The notes beneath the pieces are model-generated. The model did not search any database, was not told the DNA's origin, and worked only from the letters and a program-made list of their open reading frames with translations. The translations under genes and the position numbers were made by a program. Source: Carex sylvatica (taxonomy: Eukaryota; Streptophyta; Magnoliopsida; Poales; Cyperaceae). From it: a DNA stretch of 64,000 nt. Shown piece by piece: positions 1 to 11,700 of this stretch. The stretch is taken from contig CAXKVR010000038.1 of assembly GCA_964058845.1 (NCBI GenBank), positions 62,001-126,000 on the forward strand, read 5' to 3'. Each line of letters starts with the position of its first letter. Position 1 is the first letter of the stretch.

Positions 1-74
1 TCTGAATCTGAAGTGGGTGATATAATGAATTTGGAGTGAGGAGAGAGAGAGAAATTGAATAAATAGGCATCCCT

Positions 75-140
75 ATTGGACCTTCCGTGGTAGAGGCGGT
101 CAGGACCATAGCAGACCGCCCCTGCCACAGGCGGTCTGCT
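75..140. repeat. GC-rich GGCGGT hairpin segment
   Basis: A short GC-rich island in AT-rich DNA holds inverted GGCGGTC / GACCGCC words that can pair into hairpins. Similar words occur at 4990-5110, on the other side of the plant mobile domain pseudogene. The two may be the ends of the element that carried that gene. This is inference: no precise terminal repeat could be aligned by eye. Confidence 0.4.
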
Positions 141-421
141 AGGAGACGATTTTAGAATTGCTTAGTTTTAAAAATGATGAAATATATACGTTATAACTTA
201 GAGGAGACGTCTGATAGAATTACTTAGTTTTAAAACTTGGTTAGTTATAATTATGTTGTAACTAATAACTTATTTTTAACGTCCGCAAATAAAAACCACG
301 AAGTGTAAAATGATAACAACATAAAAGTCATAATGAAAAAAATAGAATAGTACAGTTCCAAACATATAATACTACAGTCCCAGAGTCAAAATACTACAGT
401 CATAACTAAACAAAAAAAATA

Positions 422-3400
422 TCATCTGCCTCGTTGTTTCTTTCCGGAGGGATCCCACCTATCAGCTGTTTTGCCTTTGCGATCCCTGTGCGGCTACTGG
501 CGCCTCTGTATCTGGCTCTGCGGACTAATATCTCCTAAGTCGTCCTCTGCACCCTCCTTTCCCATATCCTCCTAAACCTCTGTATACATGTGCTGCATAC
601 CTGTGTCATCTCCCCATGGATCAAATGGTACAGATGACTGTGCATCAGCCGGCTGTGTACGCATGTCCCATGGATCTTGCCCCAAGGTTGGAGGATACAT
701 GGAAGGAGGCGATGCACCAAATAATGCAGAGGCAAAGCCATCTACAGTCTCCCCTGTACTCCCACCAGCCTCGTAGTCGTGCTTTATTGTATCTCCATAA
801 CGTGGTCGGTGTAAGCCAATAACCTCTGCATCTGTACATACCGGGGACAGGACATCCACGCTAAACTCGGCATCGGCCTCCCAAAGAGGTGCTCCATCCT
901 AAATTTAAATAATATTAGATTTTCTTCATACACAGAACTCTGCAATAAACAATATAAAGCGGTAACTGACGTGGCCAAGCTCTGTCGGAACTCCATATTT
1001 ATTTCTATAAGCGTTCCATCCTTGGGTATTCAACACCCAGTCGTGGAACTCCCAACCTGTGGTATCACTTGCATAATTGAACGTTAACTTAGTTAGAACA
1101 AAAAATCAGAGAAAAATAAAATGATTGTGTGTGTCCTACTTTTAATATTAATCGAGTAATCACCTGAAGGAGGTGGCGGTATCTCATCGGCGTAGACAGG
1201 GACTCGTTCATGATTTGGATTTCGCGGTGTATTTTTTATCTCCCTCCAATTGATGTTCTCCCCAGCATCGCGCAGCATGCCAACGAGGCGGCCGTCTCAA
1301 CCGCCTCTCTCAACGACTGGTGCACTGTGCTGGAGCATTTGACATCGTATCGCGCGCCAAGCATCCCTCGCCATGCAGGCCAGGCTGTGTCCAACTCCTC
1401 TGATGGCTGTCAATACCTGCACACAATATATTTTCATTATTATGACAACAAGAAGTGTAATTAAAATTAAATTTTTTTAATTAAAGTAGGTTTAAGTTAT
1501 ATTTACCGAGTGAGCATTGACCGGATCCCAAGGCATATAATTCCTAGATGAATCCATCAGTCTACGTTGAAGGATGTTGCCATAATGACCTGTAAGGTAG
1601 ACTGACGGCATGCCGTATCTCTGAAACCATACATCAAATCTCAAAGTCCCGGGACCAATACCCAATGACTCAGGAGGTGGCACACTCCATAAGTGCTGAT
1701 CTGGATATCGAGCCCAGTCGTACTCCCGGCTGAAACGCTGGCTCCAGTCGACTTTGGGCTTAGTATGCGTCGTACTGCAAGTATAATTAATTAGAAAAAT
1801 GAAAAATATTGGCAATATTAAAGTGATAATGAAATTAAGTACATAGTACTTACTTGTGAAACTTGTCAGTATCATCCTTACCCATCAGCGGGTACTCCGG
1901 GATGAAAGCATCCAACCCAAACTGTCAAGACATCCGATCGGGATTGTGATACTCCACTATCTAGAAACAAATGACCGGTCCCTGGTAATACCAGAGTGGT
2001 CTCTGCTGTAATGTGAGCTGACTCAGAAGGCCGTGCTGATAGAATGCACGATATGGAAACCAATCGATACTCGCATCTCCGAGCATCTGGAGCTGACCCC
2101 GGACATAAGAAATCCCCCTACCAGTCTCTTCATAGCTGTGGTGAAGGCCCCATATGGCACCGTATGCGGGGCATCTATCTGGATCAGGCACTCCCCACCG
2201 GAGAGGTGGATCTGGTATAACTGGCCGACATACCGGCAGATGTGACCACGACCAATGCTGGAGCAAAAGAAGCGGTCCGTGAAGCTGCTTGTTCCTCACC
2301 TGAAATTTTAACTTAAAATAAGAACTCGGTATTTATTCAACCTTAAATAACAACGTATTTTTAATAACAAAATTAGTACAGACTTACCAGACAAGCATGA
2401 CACAAGGCTCTGTATAAGTGGGTGAGAACAACTCCACCCCAGTTCCACCTCGATGGAGAAAGCATGTCCCTCAACAGAGAGAGAAACATAATTGGGACCG
2501 CGTCACCGCTGGAGTCCACGAACATGACTTCCCTACACAAATCCAGCACATACGCCCTAGTATACCTACAATATAAAATAATAGATTATTTTACATAGTT
2601 GAGATTATTGTTGAATTAATAAGTTATTTTAAAAAGTGTAATGATACCTCAAGACCGCATCAACGTCAGCAGTCTCAGGATGTATCCGATTCTGGAAGAA
2701 GTGAGAACGAAGTGCCAGCAGAGAAATACAGTACCCAAAAAATCGTAAGTCATCCTCATCCTTCTTCTTCTTCTTCAATTTCTTCTGCAGATTCTTCGGA
2801 TGACACCCTAGCAACTCCGGTATCATCATCTGCAGGTCTGGATGATCTGAGATGCCACCTATGGGGACACCATCAATAGGTAAACCCCATAGGGCGCTCA
2901 CATCAGCAAGTGTGACTGTCATCTCCCCAACCGGAAGATGAAATGTATGGGTCTCATGTCGCCATTTCTCCGCTAGACCATGCATAAGAGATACATCGAT
3001 CTTACTCTGCGGCATGGTGGCAATCTGATACAATCCAAGATTAATGAGGCATTGTTGCATCAATGGATGTGCAACGAACAGAATCTATGACCTGCGGTGC
3101 CTCACCGTAAGCATGACATCGTCCTGTATTTATTATCAATTTGTGAGACTCAAATCGTGTCATTTTATAGTACTATTTAACGTTACGTATAAAATCACGT
3201 ACCTCAATAGATGCCAACGAGACACGGTGCTTAACATGATGGGTCCATAGAAGAGAATTGAAAGTGTCAGGATCATGCCAACCATCTCTACGCCCGGTCT
3301 GAGATGACGGACCCGCTCCAGTCGGATCCTCAAATTCCGCTCCAGCCATATCCTCATATGACTGACCCGCTCCACCCGAGGACGGACCCACTCCAGTCGG

Positions 3401-3466
3401 ATTCACAGCATCTGGACCCGCTCCAGGTGCTGGTGGGTCTCTCCACCGTCTAGAAAATCTACGCAT
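422..3466 (-). pseudogene. Plant mobile domain (MAIN-like) gene, decayed
   Basis: Exons that can be followed on the minus strand are 3466-3203, 3084-2648, 2565-2388, 2299-1854, 1774-1507 and from 1416, with more family-like sequence down to about 422. The core matches the plant mobile domain family (also annotated as MAIN-like or 'serine/threonine phosphatase 7 long form'): the pieces HTFHLPVGEMTVTLADVSAL and WGLPIDG, then a WNWGG segment and the PDR..QFG region. The N-terminus is a short Pro/Gly-rich leader with three near-repeats around GPSS. Family members occur both as host genes (MAIN, MAIL1) acting in gene silencing and genome stability, and captured inside transposons. Breaks: reading exon 4 in frame gives a TAG and then a TGA in the PDR region (about 1920-1965), and exon 6 reaches TGA near 1300. 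A TAG also lies just before exon 2 unless splicing occurs at 3084/3085. I call it a pseudogene, probably transposon-derived. Confidence in the family is high; confidence in individual exon ends is moderate. Confidence 0.75.
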
Positions 3467-4479
3467 ACTACATTTAAAAAAAATATATATAATCAATCAC
3501 AATAATTATTAATAATAATAAAATAGAAAAAATATAATTAGAAATTACCAATAATTATTAATTAAAAAATAGTAATTACACATATTTTTATTATCACAAC
3601 AACAATACATGATACAACTAATACTTAACATGACAATTATTAAATTAACAACATAAATTATCTTTCAATACACATGAAAAAAAAAATATCTCACACATTC
3701 ATCTCACCATATTTAGAAAATATATATCTAATCAATAACCCAAACACATGAATTTTAATCGAATTTTAATTATAACAAATTACCAAATAACTATTTGTAC
3801 TCACAATTTATCAAATAAACTTCAAAATAATAATTTCTTTTATTCAAATTTATGTTTGAAAATATTACTTAAGTTTTATACATTTTGCAACTAGTATTTC
3901 TATGAAATTTCAATTAAAAAATACTTATCATACAACTTTTTACATCCTGTCACAAAGAGGTCCCTAGGTATGGACTGTTTTATAAACAAATTAATTATAT
4001 TTACTACTAAATTTTATTCACCATTAAATTTTATTCACTATTAAATTTTATTCACCATTAAATTTTATAAAAACAGAAAATTTTATTCACTATTAAATTT
4101 TATAAAAATAGAAAATTTGTAAAAAAACAAAAATCTGCTCTAATCGACAAACATGCAATTCACTTGAAAAAAAATAGGCAATTTTTAAACAAATTTTGAT
4201 ATACTTCAAAATAATTTGTTTTTACTTAAAATTAATTTGTATTGATATATATACATGTCTTTCGTCAACTAACTTCAAAAAATCCTCAACCCTAAATTTT
4301 GTAAACCATAAACTCTAACTTTAAATTTTTAAACAAATCAAACAATTCAACCATAATAACCCTAAATTGAATCATAAACCCTAAATTCAAAGAAGGAAAT
4401 CATAAACCCTAAATTGAACTATATCACATTCAAAAAATTTAAGCAATTCTACAATAATAATTTTTTTATTAATAATCTC

Positions 4480-4690
4480 CAATCCAAGCAATTCGATAAA
4501 ACACCCAATTCGAATAATTCAACCAATTCAACCAATTCAACTAATTGGAGCAATTCAACAAATTCGAAACAACTCTAATTCAACTAATTCAACCATTATC
4601 GAGTCCCAATTCAACCAATTCACCAATTCAACTAATTCAACCATTATCGAGTCACTAATTCTAACCCTAACCCTAACCCTAAATTGAACT
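4480..4690. repeat. CAATTCAAC low-complexity tract ending in telomere-like CCCTAA repeats
   Basis: About 180 bp of degenerate AATTCAACC/AATTCAACT units, including two copies of a CAACCATTATCGAGTC block, run into three perfect CCCTAA units at about 4664-4683. Scattered AAACCCTAAA telo-box-like words lie just to the left (about 4280-4420). In plants such boxes are often found in promoters. Here they lie upstream of the minus-strand mobile domain pseudogene, so they may be its old promoter/leader. Confidence 0.5.
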
Positions 4691-4984
4691 AATAAATCGA
4701 AAAAACTTACATTCAAGAGAAGCTCGGTACAGTGGCGGTGCTCGGTGCAGCGGCCGTGACGGTGCTCAATGAAGTGGTGGCACCGAGCGCGAGAGAAAGT
4801 GAGCAGAAAGGAGAGAATGAGAGGGAGAGGAGCGGAGCAGTGGCGGCGGCAGCGGCGGTGGCGGAGACAGGAGCGGCGACGCAATTTTTTCCTTTTTTCC
4901 CTCTTTCTGGTTCAGACTGAGGCAGAGGGGTTCGGATTGAGGCAGAGGAGAGGGAGGGAGGGAGGGCTCACGGGTGGGAAATTA

Positions 4985-5115
4985 TATTAATGGCGGACCG
5001 CCCGTGGAGGGGCGGTTTGCTTGGGGAGAGGACCGCCCGTGGTGGGGGGGTTTGCTTTGGGGAGAGAACCGCCCGTGGGCCTGACGGTTTCTTTCAATAT
5101 ATGGCCTGCCCGTGA
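4985..5115. repeat. Repeated ACCGCCCGTGG / GGCGGTTTGC units
   Basis: Three or four imperfect tandem units of a GGACCGCCCGTGGnGGGGCGGTTTGC-like pattern with internal inverted symmetry. They are related in wording to 75-140 and, more weakly, to 56470-56510. They are probably the outer end of the element holding the mobile domain gene. Confidence 0.45.
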
Positions 5116-6257
5116 GCCTGGTGGTCGGGATATTAATAAAAAAAAACCAAATAGAGAGATATTGTTAAAATTTTATTTTTTTAAAGAGTAGTAATAAAAA
5201 TGGCCGAGTTCTTTGTTTGTCCCTTTCTAAAAAATAATTTACCTCCTTGTGAGCCCAATTAGTCCAAATCTTCTTCAACTTCAACACAGTTTAAAAACAA
5301 TAACAGACTTAGTCTATTTTAGTCCCTGAATTTATTTTTCAAACGGGTCTAGTCATCTCTGTGGTTGGTGCAATTCTCCTACAATACTATAATTAGTTGT
5401 TAACCATGATGTTAGAAATATAGTTAGATGCTAATCATATTGTTGTAACTATAGTTAGAAAATGAGATGAGCTATTACGATAGCTATACCATGTATTACA
5501 CCTCTGGACTTCTCTTCTTTATTCCTTCTTGCTTTATGAAATATGCGTGCACATTAACAAAAATAGAATATCAAATGGGTCAAACCCAATTCTCTTCATA
5601 TTACATTGAAGATAAAATTGAAGAGAAATTCGTCCCACTCTCGTCGCTCTGTGAATAAAAAATACTTCATGTTATAGAAAGACTTTATTTTCTGATTAGT
5701 TAATAAATTTGAGCTCAATAAATTATTTGAATTTAATTTTGCTTTCCTCGACAGAAATTATGACAGAAATTATGCGTTCGCCTCTATATACAAACCTCCC
5801 ATTCTTTGCACGCTAGCTAGAAAAATATTCTTTAAATTTTGAATATTCCTCCCCTGTTGGTTCGCATCCTTTGTATTTTTGGGCATTCAAAATGAAAAAT
5901 CTAATACCGGAAAAGAAAAAAAAGATTGCCGATATGATTCATTTCGGCCCGGTACAATTAAGATAAATACAATAGATTCATTTTTTTTTTAAAAGGTGGC
6001 CAGTATGATTCATCTTCATCTTGGTTCACCAACTGAGATGAATTGCACTGTTGGTACCAGTGTTGTAAAAAAACATCTGTTTAAATCGATTAATCAATTA
6101 ATTAATTTTTGGTGGTGATCAAATAATCATGAATTCTCTTAATTAATTGGTCAATTATTCCTGACTATGACTAATTATTCTTGATTATTTCTAATTAATT
6201 ATTTAGCGATGTACCGTCCGACGAATGCATACTATTATTTACGACACTGGTTTGTAC
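5116..6257. other. AT-rich intergenic DNA
   Basis: No gene, RNA or intact repeat recognised. The small ORF at 5467-5658 lacks any recognisable domain and is treated as chance. Confidence 0.5.
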
Positions 6258-6505
6258 TAGTTCTGGACATATTCTCAAACCGATGCCATGCGTTTGAATT
6301 TTTAAAATGCTATTAATAAAAAAAATTGGCTTAACGTGTATGGGTATGTGTTTAGAAAAAAAAAAGTTCCTTAACTCTAATAAGGGTATGTAGTTGGCCA
6401 CGATGAATCACTCCGTTCGTGCGAGTTTCGACATATTTCCAAATCGATGCCATGCATTTTTTTTTTTCGAATGTTATTAATTTTTTTTTTAACTCTAATA
6501 AGGTT
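6258..6505. repeat. Imperfect tandem duplication
   Basis: Two diverged direct copies share the order GACATATT..CAAA.CGATGCCATGC, a run of T, an AATG.TATTAA block and CTCTAATAAGG. They start near 6263 and 6431. The first copy carries an extra stretch ending in AACTCTAATAAGGG. Confidence 0.5.
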
Positions 6506-6905
6506 TAAATATCTTTATTTTTTGTGTCTCCATTATGTCTTTATTTTTAAATTTTTTTAATAACTCAAAATTGAAAATTTAAAAGTCAAAATAAAATCGT
6601 TGGATATGGTATACACCATTTTATCTATGCACGTGTAAAAAATTATGACATTTCAACTTTATTTTGATTGCCATCAAGAACTTGTGAAAACGTACTAATG
6701 TGAATAATTTATAAATGTTGATTTTTCAACTTATTGATTCATATATAAATAAAATCAAAATGTGATAAATTTTTATTAGCACATAAAAAAAAAAACATAG
6801 ATCATATCTAATGGTTTTATTTTGACGTTTATGATTTAAATTTTGAGTTATTAGCGTTTTAAATATGGAGGCAGAGTGGAGGCACAAAAAAATAAAGGCG
6901 TTATA
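6501..6905. mobile_element. Foldback MITE, copy 1 (degenerate)
   Basis: The left arm (AGGTTTAAATATCTTTATTT, then a TGTGTCTCC word) is the imperfect reverse complement of the right arm ending in GGAGGCACAAAAAAATAAAG. Inside, both arms carry TTAATAACTCAAAA and a GTCAAAATAAAA block, so most of the element is one long inverted repeat. It is the same family as the better preserved copy at 7304-7726. No coding capacity. Confidence 0.7.
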
Positions 6906-7303
6906 TTAATATCGTTAACTTATTAGGTAAGTGTGTGTAGATAAAAAAAAAATTGTATCTGTCACCCTAGATATTTAAAGAATATAAAATGATACATTTT
7001 TTCATTTGAATGTTTAACTATGTAAGTTTTATTATTATAATTAGATTCATTTATACAATATTTTATATCATATTTTTATTTATTAATTCATGTAAAAATT
7101 GATTTATCCAATATTCAAATAACTATAATTTTAAAAAAATGGGATCAATAGTTATAATTTTATATTTTATGATATTACGTAGATGATGCATTTAATATAT
7201 TTATTTGTTTGTTATGCTTTTGGATTAAAATATATAAGTTATCAATTTATCCAGTAATTACCCATTATTTATTATTTGTTTGTTACGTATTAATTTTTTT
7301 TTT

Positions 7304-7726
7304 GAGGAGGGTTTAAATGCCTCTATTTTTTGTGCCTCCACTATGCCTCCGTTTTTAAAAACTTTAATAACTCAAAATTTAAAATTTAAAAGTCAAAATA
7401 AAACTGTTAGATGTGATATATATTATTTTCTCTATGTGCTCATAAAAAATTATCACATTTCAATTTTATTTTTTTGTGAATTAATAAGTTCAAATATCAA
7501 CGTATAGAAATTATCCACATTAGTGTGTTTTTTACAAGCTCTTAATGACAATCAAAATAAAATTGAAATGTAATAATTTTTTACATGTGCATAGATAAAA
7601 TGGTGTAGATCATATCCAACGATTTTTTTTTGTTTTTTTACTTTTAAGTTTTAAATTTTAAATTATTAAAAAAATTTAAAATAGAAGTACGGAGGCACAA
7701 AAAATATAGGCATTTGAACCCTCTTC
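7304..7726. mobile_element. Foldback MITE, copy 2
   Basis: The terminal inverted repeat GAGGAGGGTTTAAATGCC pairs with GGCATTTGAACCCTCTTC, followed inward by GTGCCTCC / GGAGGCAC and long palindromic arms. The flanks are a TTAAT-plus-T-run on both sides, compatible with a 9-10 bp target duplication as in Mutator-like elements, but T-runs make this uncertain. Non-autonomous, no ORF. Confidence 0.75.
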
Positions 7727-7828
7727 TTAATTTTTATGGGCAAAGATAAAATAAAAAAATGAAAATACGTAACGAATTGAATAGAATACATATAAGACTA
7801 ATTTAGACGATATGAATATAAAAATATC

Positions 7829-8371
7829 TTAACACCATCTGCGTCGTATTGTTTGCAAATTTATCGGAATTGTTGATGTCAATGAAAAACCCTGATCAAA
7901 TTTGACAAGGAAATGAAATGAATGGCAGTCCGATCTCGAAGAGAAAGTTGTCAACATTTTTCTTTTAAAATAAGACGGGGTTATAACCCCCGGTAACTCA
8001 TCATATAAAATTTTCCTGATAGATTTGCTATTGTAACCTTTGAACTGCCTTTGGGGTGTCTCAATCCTCTTCCAGTCTTGCTCCATCCCATGCTGTTTCT
8101 TGTCCTGCTTGAATTCAGTGATAACTAACTCCACACTCCGCACTTGAAAGCTAAAATTACACGAGAACAAAAAAATTGGAGCATTCTCATGTGCAAGAAA
8201 CGAGTCCCATCCTTGGACATGCCAAGAAACTGGTGTCAATTGCAGTTGTGCTTTCATTACCTTGAGCCCACAAGTTTTCCCTTTGAAAAATTTGTGGTAT
8301 AGGCGCACAGCTTTGTTGATACTGAGCTGAGCTGATAAGATTTTGTACCAGTGTAATAACCCAAAAAGCAA
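7829..8371 (-). CDS. Unrecognised open reading frame (180 codons)
   Basis: The longest uninterrupted frame between the MITEs and PPX on the minus strand. I recognise no family. The translation has no obvious signal peptide, membrane helix or repeat. It lies just beyond the 3' end of the PPX coding region on the same strand, so it could be part of a long PPX 3' UTR, a fragment of an old element, or chance. The AT-rich setting makes a 180-codon open frame mildly notable. Coding status is doubtful. Confidence 0.2.
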   Translation of the reverse strand: MLFGLLHWYKILSAQLSINKAVRLYHKFFKGKTCGLKVMKAQLQLTPVSWHVQGWDSFLAHENAPIFLFSCNFSFQVRSVELVITEFKQDKKQHGMEQDWKRIETPQRQFKGYNSKSIRKILYDELPGVITPSYFKRKMLTTFSSRSDCHSFHFLVKFDQGFSLTSTIPINLQTIRRRWC

Positions 8372-8739
8372 CCATCCTCGGAAAATAACAGCAGGTATTC
8401 ATTGTTCAATGGTCAATATGAACAGCCTGGAACTAAAATTTACGCAGTCAAAATACTGAATACCCAATAATGCTATTTCTCTCTTTTTCCAACAACAATG
8501 TGCACTACTAATGTAACAAAAAAACCCTAAACACATCTGTACGGCACATAAATTTTGTTTCCAACTCACAAGCATCTCCCTTTAAGTGCTCAAACACCTT
8601 TGAAGAGAGAAAGAACATGCTAAAAACATACAACAACACTAATTTCTCACGACCTAACAAAAATCAAACCGCCAACCCCAGACCCAGAAGTAGAATGCTG
8701 TTTTTCTCTTTGCTCTGTTGATGTCCTTCTCTTTGCAAT

Positions 8740-11700
8740 TTAAAGGAAGTAATCAGGTGCTGGCTTCTTTGCAGGAACACCTCTAGTTTCCTAAATGATT
8801 TGATAAAAAAAGGGATATCAACTCCAGGGGGGGGGGGGGGGGGGGGGTGTATGCGAGTGTGTGAGAGAGAAGTAACTAGGTTTTACAAAAAAAAGCAAAG
8901 AGGCAACTAACATGTGGTGCTGCTTCAAAGACTCGGAACTGCTTGTTAAGGTTCTCACCCAGCTCAAGAATAGCAGCAACATTACCACATCTACAACATT
9001 AGAAAGAAATAAGAATAAGAACCCACCAAAAAATGAAACTAAAGTCTAGTACCTTATAGACATCACATCTATGTCCTGTTTTATAACTAAAAAGAAGCAG
9101 TTGTTGTGCAAAACCTCAAAGCACCAGATAAAAGAAGTACGACTGATACTCTTGTAACATACCGGATCATCATAAGATGGCGCCAGAAACAAGCAAATTA
9201 TCACCAATATACCTCCTAGACTCATACCCATACCTCGAAACTCTAAAGTTCAATTAATTCTACTTGTGTAAATACTTTTAGTGTTTCTATATCTCAAGTA
9301 ATATTAGCTTGACCATCTTTAGCAGTAGCCAATAGATGAGATCCACTGAACGGTAAAATGATACAAACGTGCGCATCTATAATATCTATTGTCACTTCAT
9401 TAGGGCATCCATGATATTCACATCCTGTAGAGAGATTATTACAGGATTTATAGACATGGTATTCTCCACCTCAAGCAAAGAAAAATAGAAAATATAATAG
9501 AATATCAGTACCGATAGCAGTAGTTGGGTGCAGACCAGACGGTGACAATCTGGTTGTTGAACATCCACTTGTAACCCTCCATAACAAGCTGGTGGGCACG
9601 GCAGATGTAGTCGATGTTGTTAGTGTGATTAAACGAGGAGACGACATTGCCCCCAAAGAGGAAGCCAGCCCCACGTGGACTCAACCCCCACTCCTCCACG
9701 GCGTCCTCAGGGTCCGACCATAACAGGTCACACATTCCACCATCATGCGGTACCTCCTGCTTTCTGTCTATTGTCCTTATCTGTTCCAGAGGAAACAATT
9801 AATGCCACTTTGCTTCTTTATTTCAGAATTGAGAGAGACAGACAGAGAGATTCTGTATAAGATTTAAAAAAAAAACAAAAAAAACAAAAAAAAACAAAAG
9901 AGCGATTCTGTATATCTGTGGCTTTAGTATTAGGAAACTTGCAATTTTGGATTACCTGGTCTAGTGTTGTGATGGCAGGAGAGAGACCGCCATGCACGCT
10001 AAAAATCTTGTTTTCTATAAGTGCCGACAAACTACAAAGCAAACAACTGTAGATGTAAGAAGAATTTGTTCAGGAAACCAGGGAAAGAGAATAGAGAGGG
10101 AATAAAAGCACCTTAGGTAGTCAAAAATGTCGGTACAGTATCTCCAGACATTAACCGAGCCATACTTACGCAGGCACTCATCGTAGAAGCCGTACACCTG
10201 TTTCACATGCAATTCAAATTCTGCTTTGCTGCCATCTCAGTCAGAGTTGAATTAGCCACTATTTGGGCATATTCACGCCTTGATCTTTTGTTAATGGTCA
10301 CACTCCATTACAAAAATTAGAGAAATTAAAAGTAATCACAAAAAAAAGGTAGAAAGGCTTCATTTATGACCTGCGTGATTTGCCGGCTCTCGTGGTTTCC
10401 CCTAATTAGAGTTATTCGATCAGGGTAACGGACCTACAATAAATGTTTAGGACCAATAATGTCATTAGTGAATTTTCCAGCATAAAAAAAAATTGTCTGT
10501 GTGTGCACCTTTCTATGTGTTTGAAAAATAATTTTGCCAGAGTCGACCCAAAAAAAATTCAATTTTTCTACACATAAACAGCCCCTCCCACAAAATAAAA
10601 TAAAACAAATAACCAACTCCACAAAAATCACCAAACCCTATCTCACTTATAACCACCGGTTAAACATTAGCAATTGGTTTGGGACTTCAAAGCCAACCAT
10701 TTAAACAGAACTAAATTTTTGTGTGTTGGTTACAACTCAACCGCAAGCTTAAAGCCAGCCTAAATAAATATGTCCAGAAAGAATGAAAACTTTTTAACCC
10801 CGTATAACCAGAACCAGTTGCAACGCCCAATAGAACCTTCTCTTAATTTCCACCGTAATACGCATAAATATGTGTCAACTGTAGTTCTTAATAATATTAT
10901 TGTGAGCAGGATGGCTGCTTGTATCTGATAATAAGACTAAAAAGTAAGGCACATCATGAATATTGAGTCCTTGAGGTTTCAAATATCAAAATTAAAAATA
11001 GAGAGGGATGTAAAAATGTACCTTCAAGGCCAAAAGAAGCAAAAAAGTCTCAACAGAATAAAATCCTCGATCAACAAAATCTCCTAGAAACAAATAATTG
11101 GTCTTGGGGCAGTCACCTCCGACTTTAAACAATTCCTTCATGTCATAGAACTGGCCATGTATATCTCCACATATCTGACAGCAGAGACATATAATATTCC
11201 TTTTGAGTTCCTGAAAACTAAGTTTTGTGTATGATTGTGCAAGCGTATTTCGACTTATCCAATGATTGAGAAAAAGAAAACGGTCCAGCGAATAAATTAG
11301 TATGTGACTTTTATTTCCTAACAATCCCACCCCCGGCACGTCGCACCAGTTTTTCAATGCAAAAGTATTTAGCCGTATTAGCTCGGCCAGTATAAGTCCT
11401 ATTTTGTCTTCATTTAACTCTGTGCTTGCTCTTTTTGGTGGTTCGTGCACAATTGAAGATAAATGCAATTACACTGGACAGTTTGGCCCCAATTGCTTAA
11501 CCTACTTAATCGAAGCCTGATTTTGAGGATAGAATGTGTTGTACAGAGTCCAGCTGGTGCTCATTGCTCAACTGAGGTCGGTAGATTAAACTGAAGCTTA
11601 TCTACGCAACTGAAGGGCCTTGAGATTTAATTAGATGAATCAGAGCCTAATTGTGGATGCGGAGGCTTTTTTGATGTTTTGATAAAAACGTTACGTGTTG

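Noticed and set aside
4660..4690. Chromosome-end telomere
   Set aside because: Only three CCCTAA units with ordinary sequence on both sides, so interstitial.
10992..11468. 158-codon frame overlapping PPX exon 2 with an upstream ATG
   Set aside because: Its N-terminal two thirds translate intron 1. The true exon begins at 11174 after a good acceptor, and the family protein joins exon 1 directly to it.
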